DNA of 64,000 nucleotides from the NCBI GenBank assembly GCA_963779685.1, contig CAVZZG010000003.1, positions 62,001 through 126,000 on the forward strand, read 5' to 3'. The translations under genes were made by a program, and so were the position numbers. Source of the DNA: CAVZZG01 sp963779685. Lineage in GTDB: Bacteria; Actinomycetota; Thermoleophilia; Gaiellales; F1-60-MAGs149. Each line of letters starts with the position of its first letter. The first letter of the stretch is position 1. Under the pieces are notes generated by a model. That model did not search any database. It saw only the letters and a program-made list of their open reading frames with translations, and had not been told where the DNA came from. Shown here one piece after another: positions 8,996 to 17,111 of the stretch.

Positions 8996-9982
8996 GTGAC
9001 GATCGACTACTCGCAGATGTTCGTCGGGCTCGAGGGCGCCGCACGGGCCGAGAGCTCGCCGGCCGGTGAAGAACGGCGCCGCGGGCTCTTCCGCCGGCTC
9101 GCGGACAATCTCTCGAAGAGTCGCCGGGCGCTCACTGCACAGCTGGCGACGATCGCCTTCGACCCGGCCGACGATTCGGTCTGGGAGCAGATCGAGGAGG
9201 CGCTGCTGCTGGCCGATTGCGGCGTCCCGGCGACGGTCGAGATCGTGCGCCGGCTCGAGGAGCGCAGCGCAACGGGCGGGCTCCGTACCCAGGACGACCT
9301 GCTTCGCGCTCTCCGCGAGGTCATCGCCGACATGCTGTCGGGCGCGGAGTCGCGCATCGACGTGTCGCATCGCCCGACGGTCGTCCTCGTCGTCGGTGTC
9401 AACGGCACCGGCAAGACGACGACGGTCGGCAAGCTCGCCGAGCACCTCCGCCGGGCCGGCGCATCCGTCGTCGTCGGCGCCGCCGACACGTTCCGCGCGG
9501 CCGCCGGCGAACAGCTCGAGACGTGGGCCGAGCGCGCGGGCGCCGACTTCGTCGGCTCGGTGCACGGCCAGGACCCGGCCGCAGTGGCGTTCGACGCCGT
9601 CAGCGCCGGCCTCGCCCGCGGCCGCGACGTCGTCCTCATCGACACCGCCGGCCGCCTCCACACCCAGTCCAACCTCATGGAGGAGCTCGCCAAGGTCCGC
9701 CGCGTCGTCACCCAGCGCCTCGCCGACGCGCCGCACGAGACCCTGCTGGTGGTCGACGCGACGACGGGCCAGAACGGCCTCCAGCAGGCCCGGCTGTTCG
9801 GCGCCGCCGTACCCCTCTCCGGCGTCGCCCTCACCAAGCTCGACGGCACCGCCAAGGGCGGCATCGCCCTCGCCATCGCCCACGAGCTCGGCCTCCCGAT
9901 CAAGCTCATCGGCGTCGGCGAGACGCTCGACGACCTGCGCCCCTTCAGCGCCGCCGACTTCGCAGCCGCTCTCGTCGGGTAG
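8996..9982 (+). CDS. ftsY: Signal recognition particle receptor FtsY
   Basis: SRP receptor GTPase delivering ribosomes to the Sec translocon. 328 residues: a short N-terminal tail instead of a long acidic A-domain, an N domain (LSKSRRALTAQLATI), and a G domain with G1 GVNGTGKTTTVGKL, DTAGRLHTQSNLMEEL (G3), TKLDGTAKGG (G4) and the terminal GVGETLDDLRPF typical of FtsY. GTG start; 20 bases after smc, the standard smc-ftsY order. Confidence 0.95.
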   Translation: MTIDYSQMFVGLEGAARAESSPAGEERRRGLFRRLADNLSKSRRALTAQLATIAFDPADDSVWEQIEEALLLADCGVPATVEIVRRLEERSATGGLRTQDDLLRALREVIADMLSGAESRIDVSHRPTVVLVVGVNGTGKTTTVGKLAEHLRRAGASVVVGAADTFRAAAGEQLETWAERAGADFVGSVHGQDPAAVAFDAVSAGLARGRDVVLIDTAGRLHTQSNLMEELAKVRRVVTQRLADAPHETLLVVDATTGQNGLQQARLFGAAVPLSGVALTKLDGTAKGGIALAIAHELGLPIKLIGVGETLDDLRPFSAADFAAALVG

Positions 9983-10017
9983 CCGGAACCGGGGCGCGGT
10001 CTCCGCGGCCGGGTGGG

Positions 10018-10665
10018 TCAGGCTGCGGCGAAGGCTTCCGGGTAGAGGCGGATGACGAGCTCCTTGGCCTTGCCGTGGCGGGCGGGCTCGAGCTTGCGGC
10101 CGTAGAGCTGGCGGAGCTCGGCGTCGATGTCGCCCATGAAGCGGGCGGCGCGCTGACGCTTGGCCTCGACCTCGAGGCGGGCCTCGGGGTCGCCGGCGGG
10201 GTAGGTGACGCGGTCCCAGGTCAGCTCGAGGCGGTGGAGCCCGTTGACGTAGAGGTGCGAGCTGCGGCGGTTCTTGAGCTCGCCGATGTTCTCGAGCTCG
10301 ACGTCGTCCGGCAGGTCGGCGGGCTCGGCGATCAGCTCCCACAGCTTGTAGCGATGGATGAGGGAGATGAACTCGGCCGAGTCGACCGGCACGTGGTCGA
10401 TGGGCACCTCGACCTCCTCGCGCTGGCGGGCGCCGTCCTCGCGCCGCTCGGTCGGCCCCTTCCAGGTCAGGAGCGGGTGGGGCAGGTTCGACTGGCGCCG
10501 GATCCGCAGCGAGCAGCCAGAGCGCCGGACCCGGAACTCGGGGGTGTCCCAGAACGAGTCGACGATCTCGAACGTCAGCGACTCCGCGAGGGCGAAACCG
10601 GCGAGCTCCGCGGGAACCATCATCGCGTCGGTCGACCTGTACAGGTACTGGAGCTCGATCTCCAC
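10018..10665 (-). CDS. CYTH-domain protein between the SRP genes
   Basis: 215-residue protein with a CYTH (triphosphate tunnel) pattern: N-terminal (M)EIELQYLYR, then VDSFWDTPEFRVRRSGCSLRIRR, LTWKGP, REEVEVPI and, late, RLELTWDRVTYP...ARLEVEAKR, i.e. the acidic and basic residues alternating along beta strands as in the family. Known members hydrolyse triphosphates, make cAMP, or bind polyphosphate. The N-terminal ExExK signature reads EIELQ, with Gln for Lys, so triphosphatase activity is uncertain. GTG at 10665 is chosen to include that strand. It converges on ftsY and diverges from ffh with 34 bases between starts. Confidence 0.75.
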   Translation of the reverse strand: MEIELQYLYRSTDAMMVPAELAGFALAESLTFEIVDSFWDTPEFRVRRSGCSLRIRRQSNLPHPLLTWKGPTERREDGARQREEVEVPIDHVPVDSAEFISLIHRYKLWELIAEPADLPDDVELENIGELKNRRSSHLYVNGLHRLELTWDRVTYPAGDPEARLEVEAKRQRAARFMGDIDAELRQLYGRKLEPARHGKAKELVIRLYPEAFAAA

Positions 10666-10699
10666 CGACCGGTATTGGAGCACAGTAGGCTTCGGCCAC

Positions 10700-12067
10700 G
10701 TGTTCGACTCCCTCTCCGACCGGCTGACCTCGGCACTCGGCGACCTTCGCAGCCGGGGCAAGCTGACCGAGGAGGACGTCCAGCGAGCCATGCGCGAGAT
10801 CCGTCTCGCCCTGCTCGAGGCCGACGTCAACTTCCGGGTCGTCCGCGACTTCGTCGCGAAGGTGCGCGAGCGCGCCGTCGGCGAAGGGGTGCTGACGGGG
10901 CTCAACCCGGGCCAGCAGGTCGTCAAGATCGTCAACGAGGAACTGACCGCGCTGATGGGGACGGGCTCCGCGAAGCTCTCGTTCGCCAGCCACGGCGCGA
11001 CGGTGATCCTGATGGCGGGTCTGCAGGGGTCGGGCAAGACCACCGCCTCCGGCAAGCTCGCGATGCTGCTCGCCAAGCAGGGCAAGAAGCCGGCGCTGGT
11101 CGCCTGCGACGTCTACCGGCCCGCCGCTGTCGACCAGCTGAAGACCCTCGGCGCGCAGGTCGGCGTGCCGGTCTTCGATCGCGGCACCGACACCGACCCG
11201 GTGGAGATCGCGAAGTGGGGGGTCGAGGCCGCTCGCCAGCAGGGTCGCGACGTCGTCATCGTCGACACCGCCGGGCGGCTGCACGTCGATGACGACCTGA
11301 TGGCCGAACTGGTGCGCATCCGGGATGCCGTGAAGCCCCACGACGTGCTCCTCGTGCTCGATGCCATGACCGGTCAGGACGCCGTCAACGTGGCGGAGAC
11401 GTTCCGCGAGCGGGTCGCCTTCGACGGCATCGTGCTGACGAAGCTCGACGGCGATGCCCGGGGCGGCGCGGCGCTGTCGGTGCGGGCCGTCACGGGCGTC
11501 CCCGTCAAGTTCGCGTCCGTCGGCGAGAAGCTCGACCAGCTGGAGGAGTTCCACCCCGACCGCATGGCATCGCGGATCCTGGGGATGGGCGACGTCCTGA
11601 CGCTGATCGAGCGGATCGAGGAGAACGTCGACCACCAGAAGCAGGCCGAGCTCGAGGCCAAGATCCGCAAGGCCGAGTTCAGTCTCGACGACCTGCTCGA
11701 CCAGCTGAAGACGATCCGCCGCATGGGTTCCCTCGGCGGTCTCATGAAGATGATCCCCGGCATCGGCAAGCAGCTGCAGGGCGTCGACATCGACGACCGG
11801 CAGCTCGACAAGGTCGAGGCGATTATCCTTTCCATGACGCCGGAGGAGCGGCTGAGACCGGATATCGTGAGCGGGTCACGGCGCACGCGCATCGCGCGGG
11901 GCTCCGGGACCTCGGTGCAGCAGGTCAACGCACTCCTCCAGCAGCACAAGCAGATGAAGAAGATGATGCGCACGATCGCCGGTGGCGGTGCGCCGCGGAT
12001 CCCGGGGATGCCCGGCCTGCCGGGCCAGTCCACGGGAGCGTCCAAGAAGCGCAAGAAGAAGAGGTGA
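10700..12067 (+). CDS. ffh: Signal recognition particle protein Ffh
   Basis: SRP54 GTPase that binds 4.5S RNA and signal peptides. 455 residues: N domain from VFDSLSDRLTSALGDLR, G domain with GLQGSGKTTASGKL (G1), DTAGRLHVDDDLMAEL (G3) and TKLDGDARGG (G4), then the methionine-rich M domain with MGSLGGLMKMIPGIGKQ and the RNA-binding helix RTRIARGSGTSVQQVN; basic tail SKKRKKKR. GTG at 10700 has no upstream room beyond the 34-base divergent region, so a leaderless or very short leader is likely. Confidence 0.96.
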   Translation: MFDSLSDRLTSALGDLRSRGKLTEEDVQRAMREIRLALLEADVNFRVVRDFVAKVRERAVGEGVLTGLNPGQQVVKIVNEELTALMGTGSAKLSFASHGATVILMAGLQGSGKTTASGKLAMLLAKQGKKPALVACDVYRPAAVDQLKTLGAQVGVPVFDRGTDTDPVEIAKWGVEAARQQGRDVVIVDTAGRLHVDDDLMAELVRIRDAVKPHDVLLVLDAMTGQDAVNVAETFRERVAFDGIVLTKLDGDARGGAALSVRAVTGVPVKFASVGEKLDQLEEFHPDRMASRILGMGDVLTLIERIEENVDHQKQAELEAKIRKAEFSLDDLLDQLKTIRRMGSLGGLMKMIPGIGKQLQGVDIDDRQLDKVEAIILSMTPEERLRPDIVSGSRRTRIARGSGTSVQQVNALLQQHKQMKKMMRTIAGGGAPRIPGMPGLPGQSTGASKKRKKKR

Positions 12068-12077
12068 CCGCAAGGTG

Positions 12078-12314
12078 ATGAAGATGCGCCTGACCCGTCT
12101 CGGGTCGAAGAAGAACCCGATCTACCGGATCGTCGTGGCCGACTCGGCGTCGCCGCGCGACGGTCGCGCGATCGAGTACATCGGCCGCTACAACCCGCAG
12201 CTCGAGCCGTCGCTGATCGAGATCGACGCCGAGCGCGCCCGCCACTGGCTCGCCCGTGGCGCGCAGCCGTCCCAGCCCGTCCGCCGCCTGCTGTCCAAGG
12301 CCGGCGTCGTCTGA
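12078..12314 (+). CDS. rpsP: 30S ribosomal protein S16
   Basis: 78-residue S16 beginning MKMRLTRLGSKKNPIYRIVVAD, the family signature, with SPRDGRAIEYIGRYNP. The codon before, GTG at 12075, is an equally good start by spacing from AGAGG (12059-12063) and would add one residue; ATG is preferred only for codon strength. Directly after ffh and before the KH gene, as is normal in Actinomycetota. Confidence 0.93.
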   Translation: MKMRLTRLGSKKNPIYRIVVADSASPRDGRAIEYIGRYNPQLEPSLIEIDAERARHWLARGAQPSQPVRRLLSKAGVV

Positions 12315-12319
12315 CGCCG

Positions 12320-12577
12320 ATGGCCGCCAGCGAGCTGCCGCAGGACGTCCGGGGGCTCTGCGAGTACCTGGTCCGCCGGCTCGTCGATGAGCCCGACGCC
12401 GTCCGGGTCGACGAGGCGATCGAGGACGGGCAGCTGGTGTTGCGCGTCCACGTCGCGGAGCCGGATCGCGGGAAGGTGATAGGCCGGCAGGGCCGCGTCG
12501 TCCGCGCGCTCCGCACCGTCACACGTGCCGGCGGAATCCGCACCGGCCAGCGCGTCAACGTCGAGATCGAGGCCTGA
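12320..12577 (+). CDS. khpA: KH-domain RNA-binding protein (KhpA type)
   Basis: 85-residue single KH domain with the RNA-binding GxxG loop in GKVIGRQGRVVRALR about residues 53-67. KhpA-type proteins bind many transcripts, often with KhpB. Five bases after rpsP and before rimM, the conserved location. Starts ATG 12320. Confidence 0.9.
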   Translation: MAASELPQDVRGLCEYLVRRLVDEPDAVRVDEAIEDGQLVLRVHVAEPDRGKVIGRQGRVVRALRTVTRAGGIRTGQRVNVEIEA

Positions 12578-12611
12578 CGCGGAGGCTCCCCATCCGTGGC
12601 GCCCGGCGCGG

Positions 12612-13082
12612 GTGCGGGTCGGCACCGTGGGCCGAGCGCACGGGCTGAACGGCGCCGTCTACGTCGAGGCGCCCTGCGGATGGTTCGGGTTCGGGCCCGG
12701 ATCACGCGTCGAGGTGGGCGGCCAGGCCCGTCTGATCACGCAGCGGACGGGCACGGACAACCGCCCGATCCTGCTGTTGGACGGCATCGGCGATCGCACG
12801 GCCGCCGACGAGCTCCGCAACCAGGCCATCGAGGTCGGCGCCGAGGCGCTGCCCGAGCCAGAGCCGGACGCCTTCTATCGCTTCGACCTCATCGGCTGCG
12901 ATGCGTTCCAGGGCGACTGCAAGCTCGGCAAGATCGCGGCCGTCGAGGATGGCGTCGCCCACGACGTGCTCGTGCTCGACTCCGGCCTGCGGGTGCCGTT
13001 CGTGACGGCGCTGGTGCCGGTCGTCGACGTGCCCGGGCGCCGTCTCGAGATCGCGGCGGACGTCCTGCTCGCCGATGCCTGA
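12612..13082 (+). CDS. rimM: Ribosome maturation factor RimM (5' end probably frameshifted)
   Basis: 16S processing factor that binds S19. The frame holds the N-terminal VRVGTVGRAHGLNGAV and the C-terminal PRC-barrel (FYRFDLIGCDAF ... VPVVDVPGRRLEI). In this frame the first plausible start is GTG 12612, with no Shine-Dalgarno at a proper distance. A GTG at 12596 sits 10 bases after GGAGG (12581-12585) but is one base out of phase; removing one G from the GGG at 12610-12612 would join it as MAPGAVRVGTVGRAHG, a natural RimM start. I therefore infer one extra base there. The stop overlaps trmD by eight bases. Confidence 0.9.
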   Translation: MRVGTVGRAHGLNGAVYVEAPCGWFGFGPGSRVEVGGQARLITQRTGTDNRPILLLDGIGDRTAADELRNQAIEVGAEALPEPEPDAFYRFDLIGCDAFQGDCKLGKIAAVEDGVAHDVLVLDSGLRVPFVTALVPVVDVPGRRLEIAADVLLADA

Positions 13083-13776
13083 GATCGACGTCTTCACGCT
13101 GTTTCCGAGCTGGTTCTCGTGGCTGGTCGAGGAGCGCCACGTCTCGAACGCGCTCGCCGGCCCGCTGGCGCTTCGCCTGCACAACCTGCGCGACTACTCG
13201 CCACTGAAGCACCGCATGCTCGACGACGAGCCCTACGGCGGCGGCGCGGGGATGCTGATCCGGATCGACGTCGTCGTGGCGGCCCTCGAGGGCGCGCTCG
13301 GCGCCGGCCTCGACGAGCTGCGCAGCGGTGCCCGGATCGCCGTCCTCGACCCGGGTGGCACCCGGTTCGACGACGCCTATGCCCGCGATCTGGCCGCCAG
13401 CGAACGGCTGGTGCTGCTGTGCGGGCGCTACGAGGGCTTCGATCACCGCGTCCACGAGCACGTCGCCACGGAGGCGATCTCGCTCGGCCCCTACGTCGTC
13501 TCCGGTGGCGAGGTCGCTGCCATGGTCGTGATCGACGCCGTGGCGCGCCATCTCGAGGGCGCACTCGGCGACGCCGACTCCGCCCACCGGGACTCGTTCT
13601 CGCCCGCACTCGACGGCGGCATCGAGCACCCGCACTACACGCGGCCCCCGGAGTTCCGCGGCTGGGGGGTGCCTGCGGTGCTGCTGAGCGGCGACCACGG
13701 CGCCATCGCCCGCTGGCGTGCCGAGCGCGGGGCGCAGCGGACGGAAGCGGCGAGCCGCCGCCCGCCCATCGAGTAG
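13075..13776 (+). CDS. trmD: tRNA (guanine-37-N1)-methyltransferase TrmD
   Basis: Makes m1G37 to prevent +1 slippage. 233 residues, SPOUT class: EIDVFTLFPSWF at the start, YGGGAGM, LLCGRYEGFDHRV, and the trefoil-knot SAM loop LGPYVVSGGEVAAMV. The C-terminal domain is intact though a little short. Follows rimM and precedes rplS in the universal order. Confidence 0.95.
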   Translation: MPEIDVFTLFPSWFSWLVEERHVSNALAGPLALRLHNLRDYSPLKHRMLDDEPYGGGAGMLIRIDVVVAALEGALGAGLDELRSGARIAVLDPGGTRFDDAYARDLAASERLVLLCGRYEGFDHRVHEHVATEAISLGPYVVSGGEVAAMVVIDAVARHLEGALGDADSAHRDSFSPALDGGIEHPHYTRPPEFRGWGVPAVLLSGDHGAIARWRAERGAQRTEAASRRPPIE

Positions 13777-13813
13777 CATCCGACCTGCCGTTCACGGAAC
13801 GAGGACGACTGCG

Positions 13814-14159
13814 ATGAAGACGCTCATCCACGACATCGAGGCCATGCAGCTCCGGGACATCCCGGTGTTCAAGGCCGGCGACACCGTCCGCGTGCACTTC
13901 CGCGTGATCGAGGGCAACCGCCAGCGCGTGCAGGTCTTCGAGGGCATCGTGATCAAGCGCCAGGGCCACGGCGTTCGCGAGACCTTCACGGTCCGCAAGC
14001 AGTCCTTCGGGGTCGGCGTCGAGCGCACGTTCCCGCTCCACTCGCCGAAGATCGACCAGATCGAGGTCGTCGCCGATCGGCGACGTGAACCGCGCCAAGC
14101 TGTACTACCTCCGGGACAAGGTCGGCAAGAAGGCCCGCGTCCGGGAGAAGCAGCGCTGA
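13814..14159 (+). CDS. rplS: 50S ribosomal protein L19 (one-base frameshift near the 3' end)
   Basis: ATG 13814 follows GAGGA. Residues 1-86 (MKTLIHDIEAMQLRDIPVF ... FPLHSPKIDQIEVV) match L19. The conserved C-terminus GDVNRAKLYYLRDKVGKKA is present but in the next frame, ending at TGA 14157-14159. The break lies at about 14072-14081, where one extra base separates the two halves; deleting it gives a normal 114-residue protein. Reading on without correction would give an Arg/Pro-rich tail to 14191. Because L19 is close to essential, an assembly error is the likelier reading. Confidence 0.9.
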
Positions 14160-14308
14160 CCGGTCGGTCGCGCGTTTTCCGGGTATCGTGAGCCCGTGAG
14201 CGACGGGCGTCAGCGAATCCGAGGGCATGCCCGTGCCCGCAGATCCCGGTGCCGTGGCGCCGGCTCCGGTCGGTCCGGAGCCGCCGTGCCGCCCGGGCGC
14301 CGGCCGGG

Positions 14309-14915
14309 ATGTTCACGAGCCTGCGCAACATCTTCGGGCCGTGGATCGAGCTGATCGTCGTCGTCGGGCTCGCGTTCGGCGTGGCCTACTGCATCCAGTG
14401 GCTGATCGTGAAGCCCTACCGGATCCCGAGCCCGTCGATGGAACGCACCCTGCTGGTCGGCGACCGCGTGATCGTCGCCCGCTTCTGGTACCGGTTCACC
14501 GACGTCTCGCGCGGCGACATCGTGGTGTTCCACCCACCCGAGGACCTCGAGCGCGGGGCGACGACGCCCGACTCGCAGACGTTCATCAAGCGGGCGGTCG
14601 GCCTGCCCGGCGACTGGGTCGGGACGACGAAGGGCCAGGTCTACATCTGCTCGGCCCGCCCGGCATCGCGCAAGACACCGCTCGCCACGCCGGCTGCCGC
14701 GCCCTCAACGAGCCCTACACCGAGGGCGTGTCGCGCAGCTGCCAGGGCCGGCGCGACTTCGGCCCGACGCTGATCCCGCCGACCATTACCTCATGCTCGG
14801 CGATAACCGGGAGGACTCCGAGGACGGCCGGTGCTTCGGCCTCATCCCGAAGGGATGGATCCTCGGGCGCGCGTTCGCACGCATCTGGCCGCTGCAGCGA
14901 GTCGGCCTCCTCTAG
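14309..14915 (+). CDS. lepB: Signal peptidase I, copy 1 (two frameshifts in this sequence)
   Basis: First of four tandem type I signal peptidase-like genes. One N-terminal membrane segment (IELIVVVGLAFGVAYCIQWL), catalytic Ser in PSPSMERTLL and catalytic Lys in FIKRAVGLPGD are in the opening frame. The frame then slips twice, each time by one missing base: about 14655-14690, after VYICSA, into CRALNEPYTEGVSRSC; and about 14780, into HYLMLGDNREDSEDGRCFG and RIWPLQRVGLL, ending TAG 14915. Correcting both gives about 202 residues with all boxes. Six bases before copy 2. Confidence 0.85.
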
Positions 14916-14921
14916 CTCCAC

Positions 14922-15563
14922 ATGCGCGATCTGCTGAAGCGCATCCGCGGGAACTTCTGGGGCGACCTCGGGATCACCGTCCTGACCGCACTGGCGATCG
15001 CGTACGTGTTCCAGCTGTGGATCGCCAAGCCGTTCGTCGTGCCGTCACCGTCGATGGTGCCGACCCTGCTCGAGGGCGACCGGCCGTTCGCGGTGCGGTT
15101 CCTGTACCACTTCACCGACCCCAAGCGCGGCGACATCCTGATCTTCCACCCGAACGGCAAGGGCGACCGGCAGTTCCGGCCGCTGGACGGTCAGAAGTCG
15201 TGGTCCGAGCCGTACTTCGTGAAGCGCGTCATCGGCCTGCCGGGTGAGGTGATCGGGTCGGCCCAGGGCCACGTCTACGTGTGCGCGGACGGCAAGTTCC
15301 CCGTCGACCCCGCGCATCCCGAGCAGACCGCCGGCTGCAAGCTCCTCGACGAGCCGTACGTCCACGGCCAGAAGTCGTACGGATCCGATCAGGGATCGGA
15401 CTTCGGGCCGGAGAAGATCCCGGCCGGGTACTACTTCATGATGGGCGACAACCGCACCTTCTCCGACGATTCGCGGTACTGGGGGCCGATCCCGCGCAGC
15501 CAGATCGTCGGCCGCGTCTTCATGATCTACTGGCCGCTCAACCGGATCCAGTTCTTCCTCTAG
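14922..15563 (+). CDS. lepB: Signal peptidase I, copy 2 (intact)
   Basis: 213-residue membrane-bound Ser/Lys peptidase that removes Sec and Tat signal peptides outside the membrane. One N-terminal helix (about residues 13-33), catalytic Ser in PSPSMVPTLL, catalytic Lys in YFVKRVIGLPGE, and box E MGDNRTFSDDSRYWGPI. A cysteine pair in the insertion (VYVCADG ... AGCKLL) is shared with the neighbours. All family boxes are present, so this copy should be active. Confidence 0.93.
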   Translation: MRDLLKRIRGNFWGDLGITVLTALAIAYVFQLWIAKPFVVPSPSMVPTLLEGDRPFAVRFLYHFTDPKRGDILIFHPNGKGDRQFRPLDGQKSWSEPYFVKRVIGLPGEVIGSAQGHVYVCADGKFPVDPAHPEQTAGCKLLDEPYVHGQKSYGSDQGSDFGPEKIPAGYYFMMGDNRTFSDDSRYWGPIPRSQIVGRVFMIYWPLNRIQFFL

Positions 15564-15566
15564 GCC

Positions 15567-16163
15567 GTGCCTCGCATCCGTTCCCACCGGCTGCTCGTCG
15601 TCGCGGCGATCGCCGCCGTGGCGCTCACGTGGTGGTTCGTCCGCCCGTACCGGATCCCGACCCCCTCGATGGTGCCGACGTTCCGGCCGGGCGACCAGGT
15701 GCTCGCGGCCCGCGTCTACGCCTTCGCCGATCCCGAGCGCGGCGACCTGGTGGTGTTCCATCCCAACGGCAAGGGCAACAGGGTGTTCCAGGCGAACACG
15801 GTCTCGTCCGAGACGTACGTGAAGCGCCTGGTAGGGCTGCCCGGCGAGTCGATCGGGAGCCACAACGGGCGCGTCTACGTATGCCGAGACGGCATCGAGC
15901 CTCCGCAGGCCGGCGGCCCCGACTCGACCCCCGGGTGCCGGTATCTCGCCGAGCCGTACGTCCACGGTCAGGCGACGGGCCCGTGCGGCTCGCCCGGCGG
16001 CGACTTCGGTCCCATCCTCCTGCGGCCGTCCAGCTACTACCTGCTCGGCGACAACCGGATCGGCTCGGAGGACTCCCGCTGCTTCGGCCAGGTCTCGCGC
16101 GATCAGTTCATGGGCGAGGTGTTCCTGCTCTACTGGCCACCCGGCCGGATCGGCGTCCCGTGA
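15567..16163 (+). CDS. lepB: Signal peptidase I, copy 3 (intact)
   Basis: 198 residues, GTG start three bases after copy 2. Short N-terminal helix (LLVVAAIAAVALTWWFV), catalytic Ser in PTPSMVPTFRPGD, Lys in YVKRLVGLPGE, and LGDNRIGSEDSRCFG. The insertion carries cysteines (VYVCRDG, PGCRYL) as in copy 2. Likely active; divergence among the copies suggests different substrates rather than recent duplication. Confidence 0.92.
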   Translation: MPRIRSHRLLVVAAIAAVALTWWFVRPYRIPTPSMVPTFRPGDQVLAARVYAFADPERGDLVVFHPNGKGNRVFQANTVSSETYVKRLVGLPGESIGSHNGRVYVCRDGIEPPQAGGPDSTPGCRYLAEPYVHGQATGPCGSPGGDFGPILLRPSSYYLLGDNRIGSEDSRCFGQVSRDQFMGEVFLLYWPPGRIGVP

Positions 16164-16164
16164 C

Positions 16165-17061
16165 GTGCTGACGCCCACGCCATCGCTGCGACGACCTCGT
16201 CCGGCCGCCCCCCGCGTGCTCGCCTTCGCTCGCCTGGGACGCTGGCCCCGGCCGCTCGGCCTGTTCGGGCTGGAGCTGGTGGCCGCGATGGTGGGGTCGC
16301 TGTGGCGACCCGGCATCGTGGCGTTCGCCCTCGTCTGGGCGACGGCCGCCGCCACGCTCGTGCTCGATGCCCGCCTGCGCGGACGGCGGGGGGTCGTGGC
16401 CGGGCTGTTCGGCGTCGCCCTCGGGCCGCTCGGTTGCGTCGTCATCAGCTTCGGCGCCCGTCGGGCCGTCCGCAAGGTGGGGCCTCGCTTCCGGGGAGCG
16501 GTGGCCCGGGCCGTCGTCGCCGGCGTGCTGGGCGGCGTCGTGGCCGCGGCCGGCGGGTACTGGGCCATCGACCGGGTCGGCTCGACGGCCTTCGCCCCTG
16601 CCAGCGGGATGGCGCCGAGGATCGCGAAGGGCGACCTGATCGTCATCTCGCCGGGCCTCGAGACCCGTGTCCGCCGCGGTGACATCGTCGCCGTCTCGTC
16701 CTTCCCCGGAGCCCGTCACGTCCGCCGCCGCGGCCGTATCGTCGGGGTCGGCCGGGTCGTCGGGCTTCCGGGCGACTGGGTCGGGGCGACGAGCCAGGGC
16801 CTGTACATCTGCGTCTCGGCGCCGGACATCACCGCCGATGTCTCGCGCGAGAGCGGCTGCCTGTTCCCCGACGAGCCGTACACGAGCTCGGCGACGCCGC
16901 CGTTCGGCCCCGTCCAGGTGCCGGCGGACTCCTACTACGTCCTTGGAGACGATCGCCAGGTCGTGACGGATTCGCGCCTGTACGGGGCCGTGCCGGCCTC
17001 CGCGGTGGCCGGGCGCGTGGTCGCGGTAATCTGGCCGCCGTCGCGGATCGCGCTTCGCTAG
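16165..17061 (+). CDS. Signal peptidase-like membrane protein lacking both catalytic residues
   Basis: 298 residues. An N-terminal half with about four hydrophobic segments (residues about 30-135), absent from the other three copies, precedes a LepB-fold domain that keeps family boxes: GDLIVISPG, RGDIVAVSS, RVVGLPGDWVG, GLYICVS and LGDDRQVVTDSRLYG. Aligned without gaps to copy 3, the nucleophile box PTPSM reads PASGM (Gly148 for Ser) and the base box YVKRLVG reads GVGRVVG (Gly196 for Lys). The Ser/Lys dyad is therefore gone while the rest of the fold is conserved, so a non-proteolytic role (scaffold, inhibitor or regulator of the neighbouring peptidases) is inferred. GTG start one base after copy 3's stop. 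Confidence 0.85.
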   Translation: MLTPTPSLRRPRPAAPRVLAFARLGRWPRPLGLFGLELVAAMVGSLWRPGIVAFALVWATAAATLVLDARLRGRRGVVAGLFGVALGPLGCVVISFGARRAVRKVGPRFRGAVARAVVAGVLGGVVAAAGGYWAIDRVGSTAFAPASGMAPRIAKGDLIVISPGLETRVRRGDIVAVSSFPGARHVRRRGRIVGVGRVVGLPGDWVGATSQGLYICVSAPDITADVSRESGCLFPDEPYTSSATPPFGPVQVPADSYYVLGDDRQVVTDSRLYGAVPASAVAGRVVAVIWPPSRIALR

Positions 17062-17111
17062 TCACGGATCGCGCGTCTTCGGTGACCGGCGGCTCGGGTA
17101 GGCTCTCGCCG

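Noticed and set aside
8879..11635. 918-residue minus-strand open frame across smc end, ftsY and ffh
   Set aside because: Arg/Asp/His-rich composition, no family motif, and it runs antisense to well-supported genes; only the 10018-10665 part in a different minus-strand frame is real.
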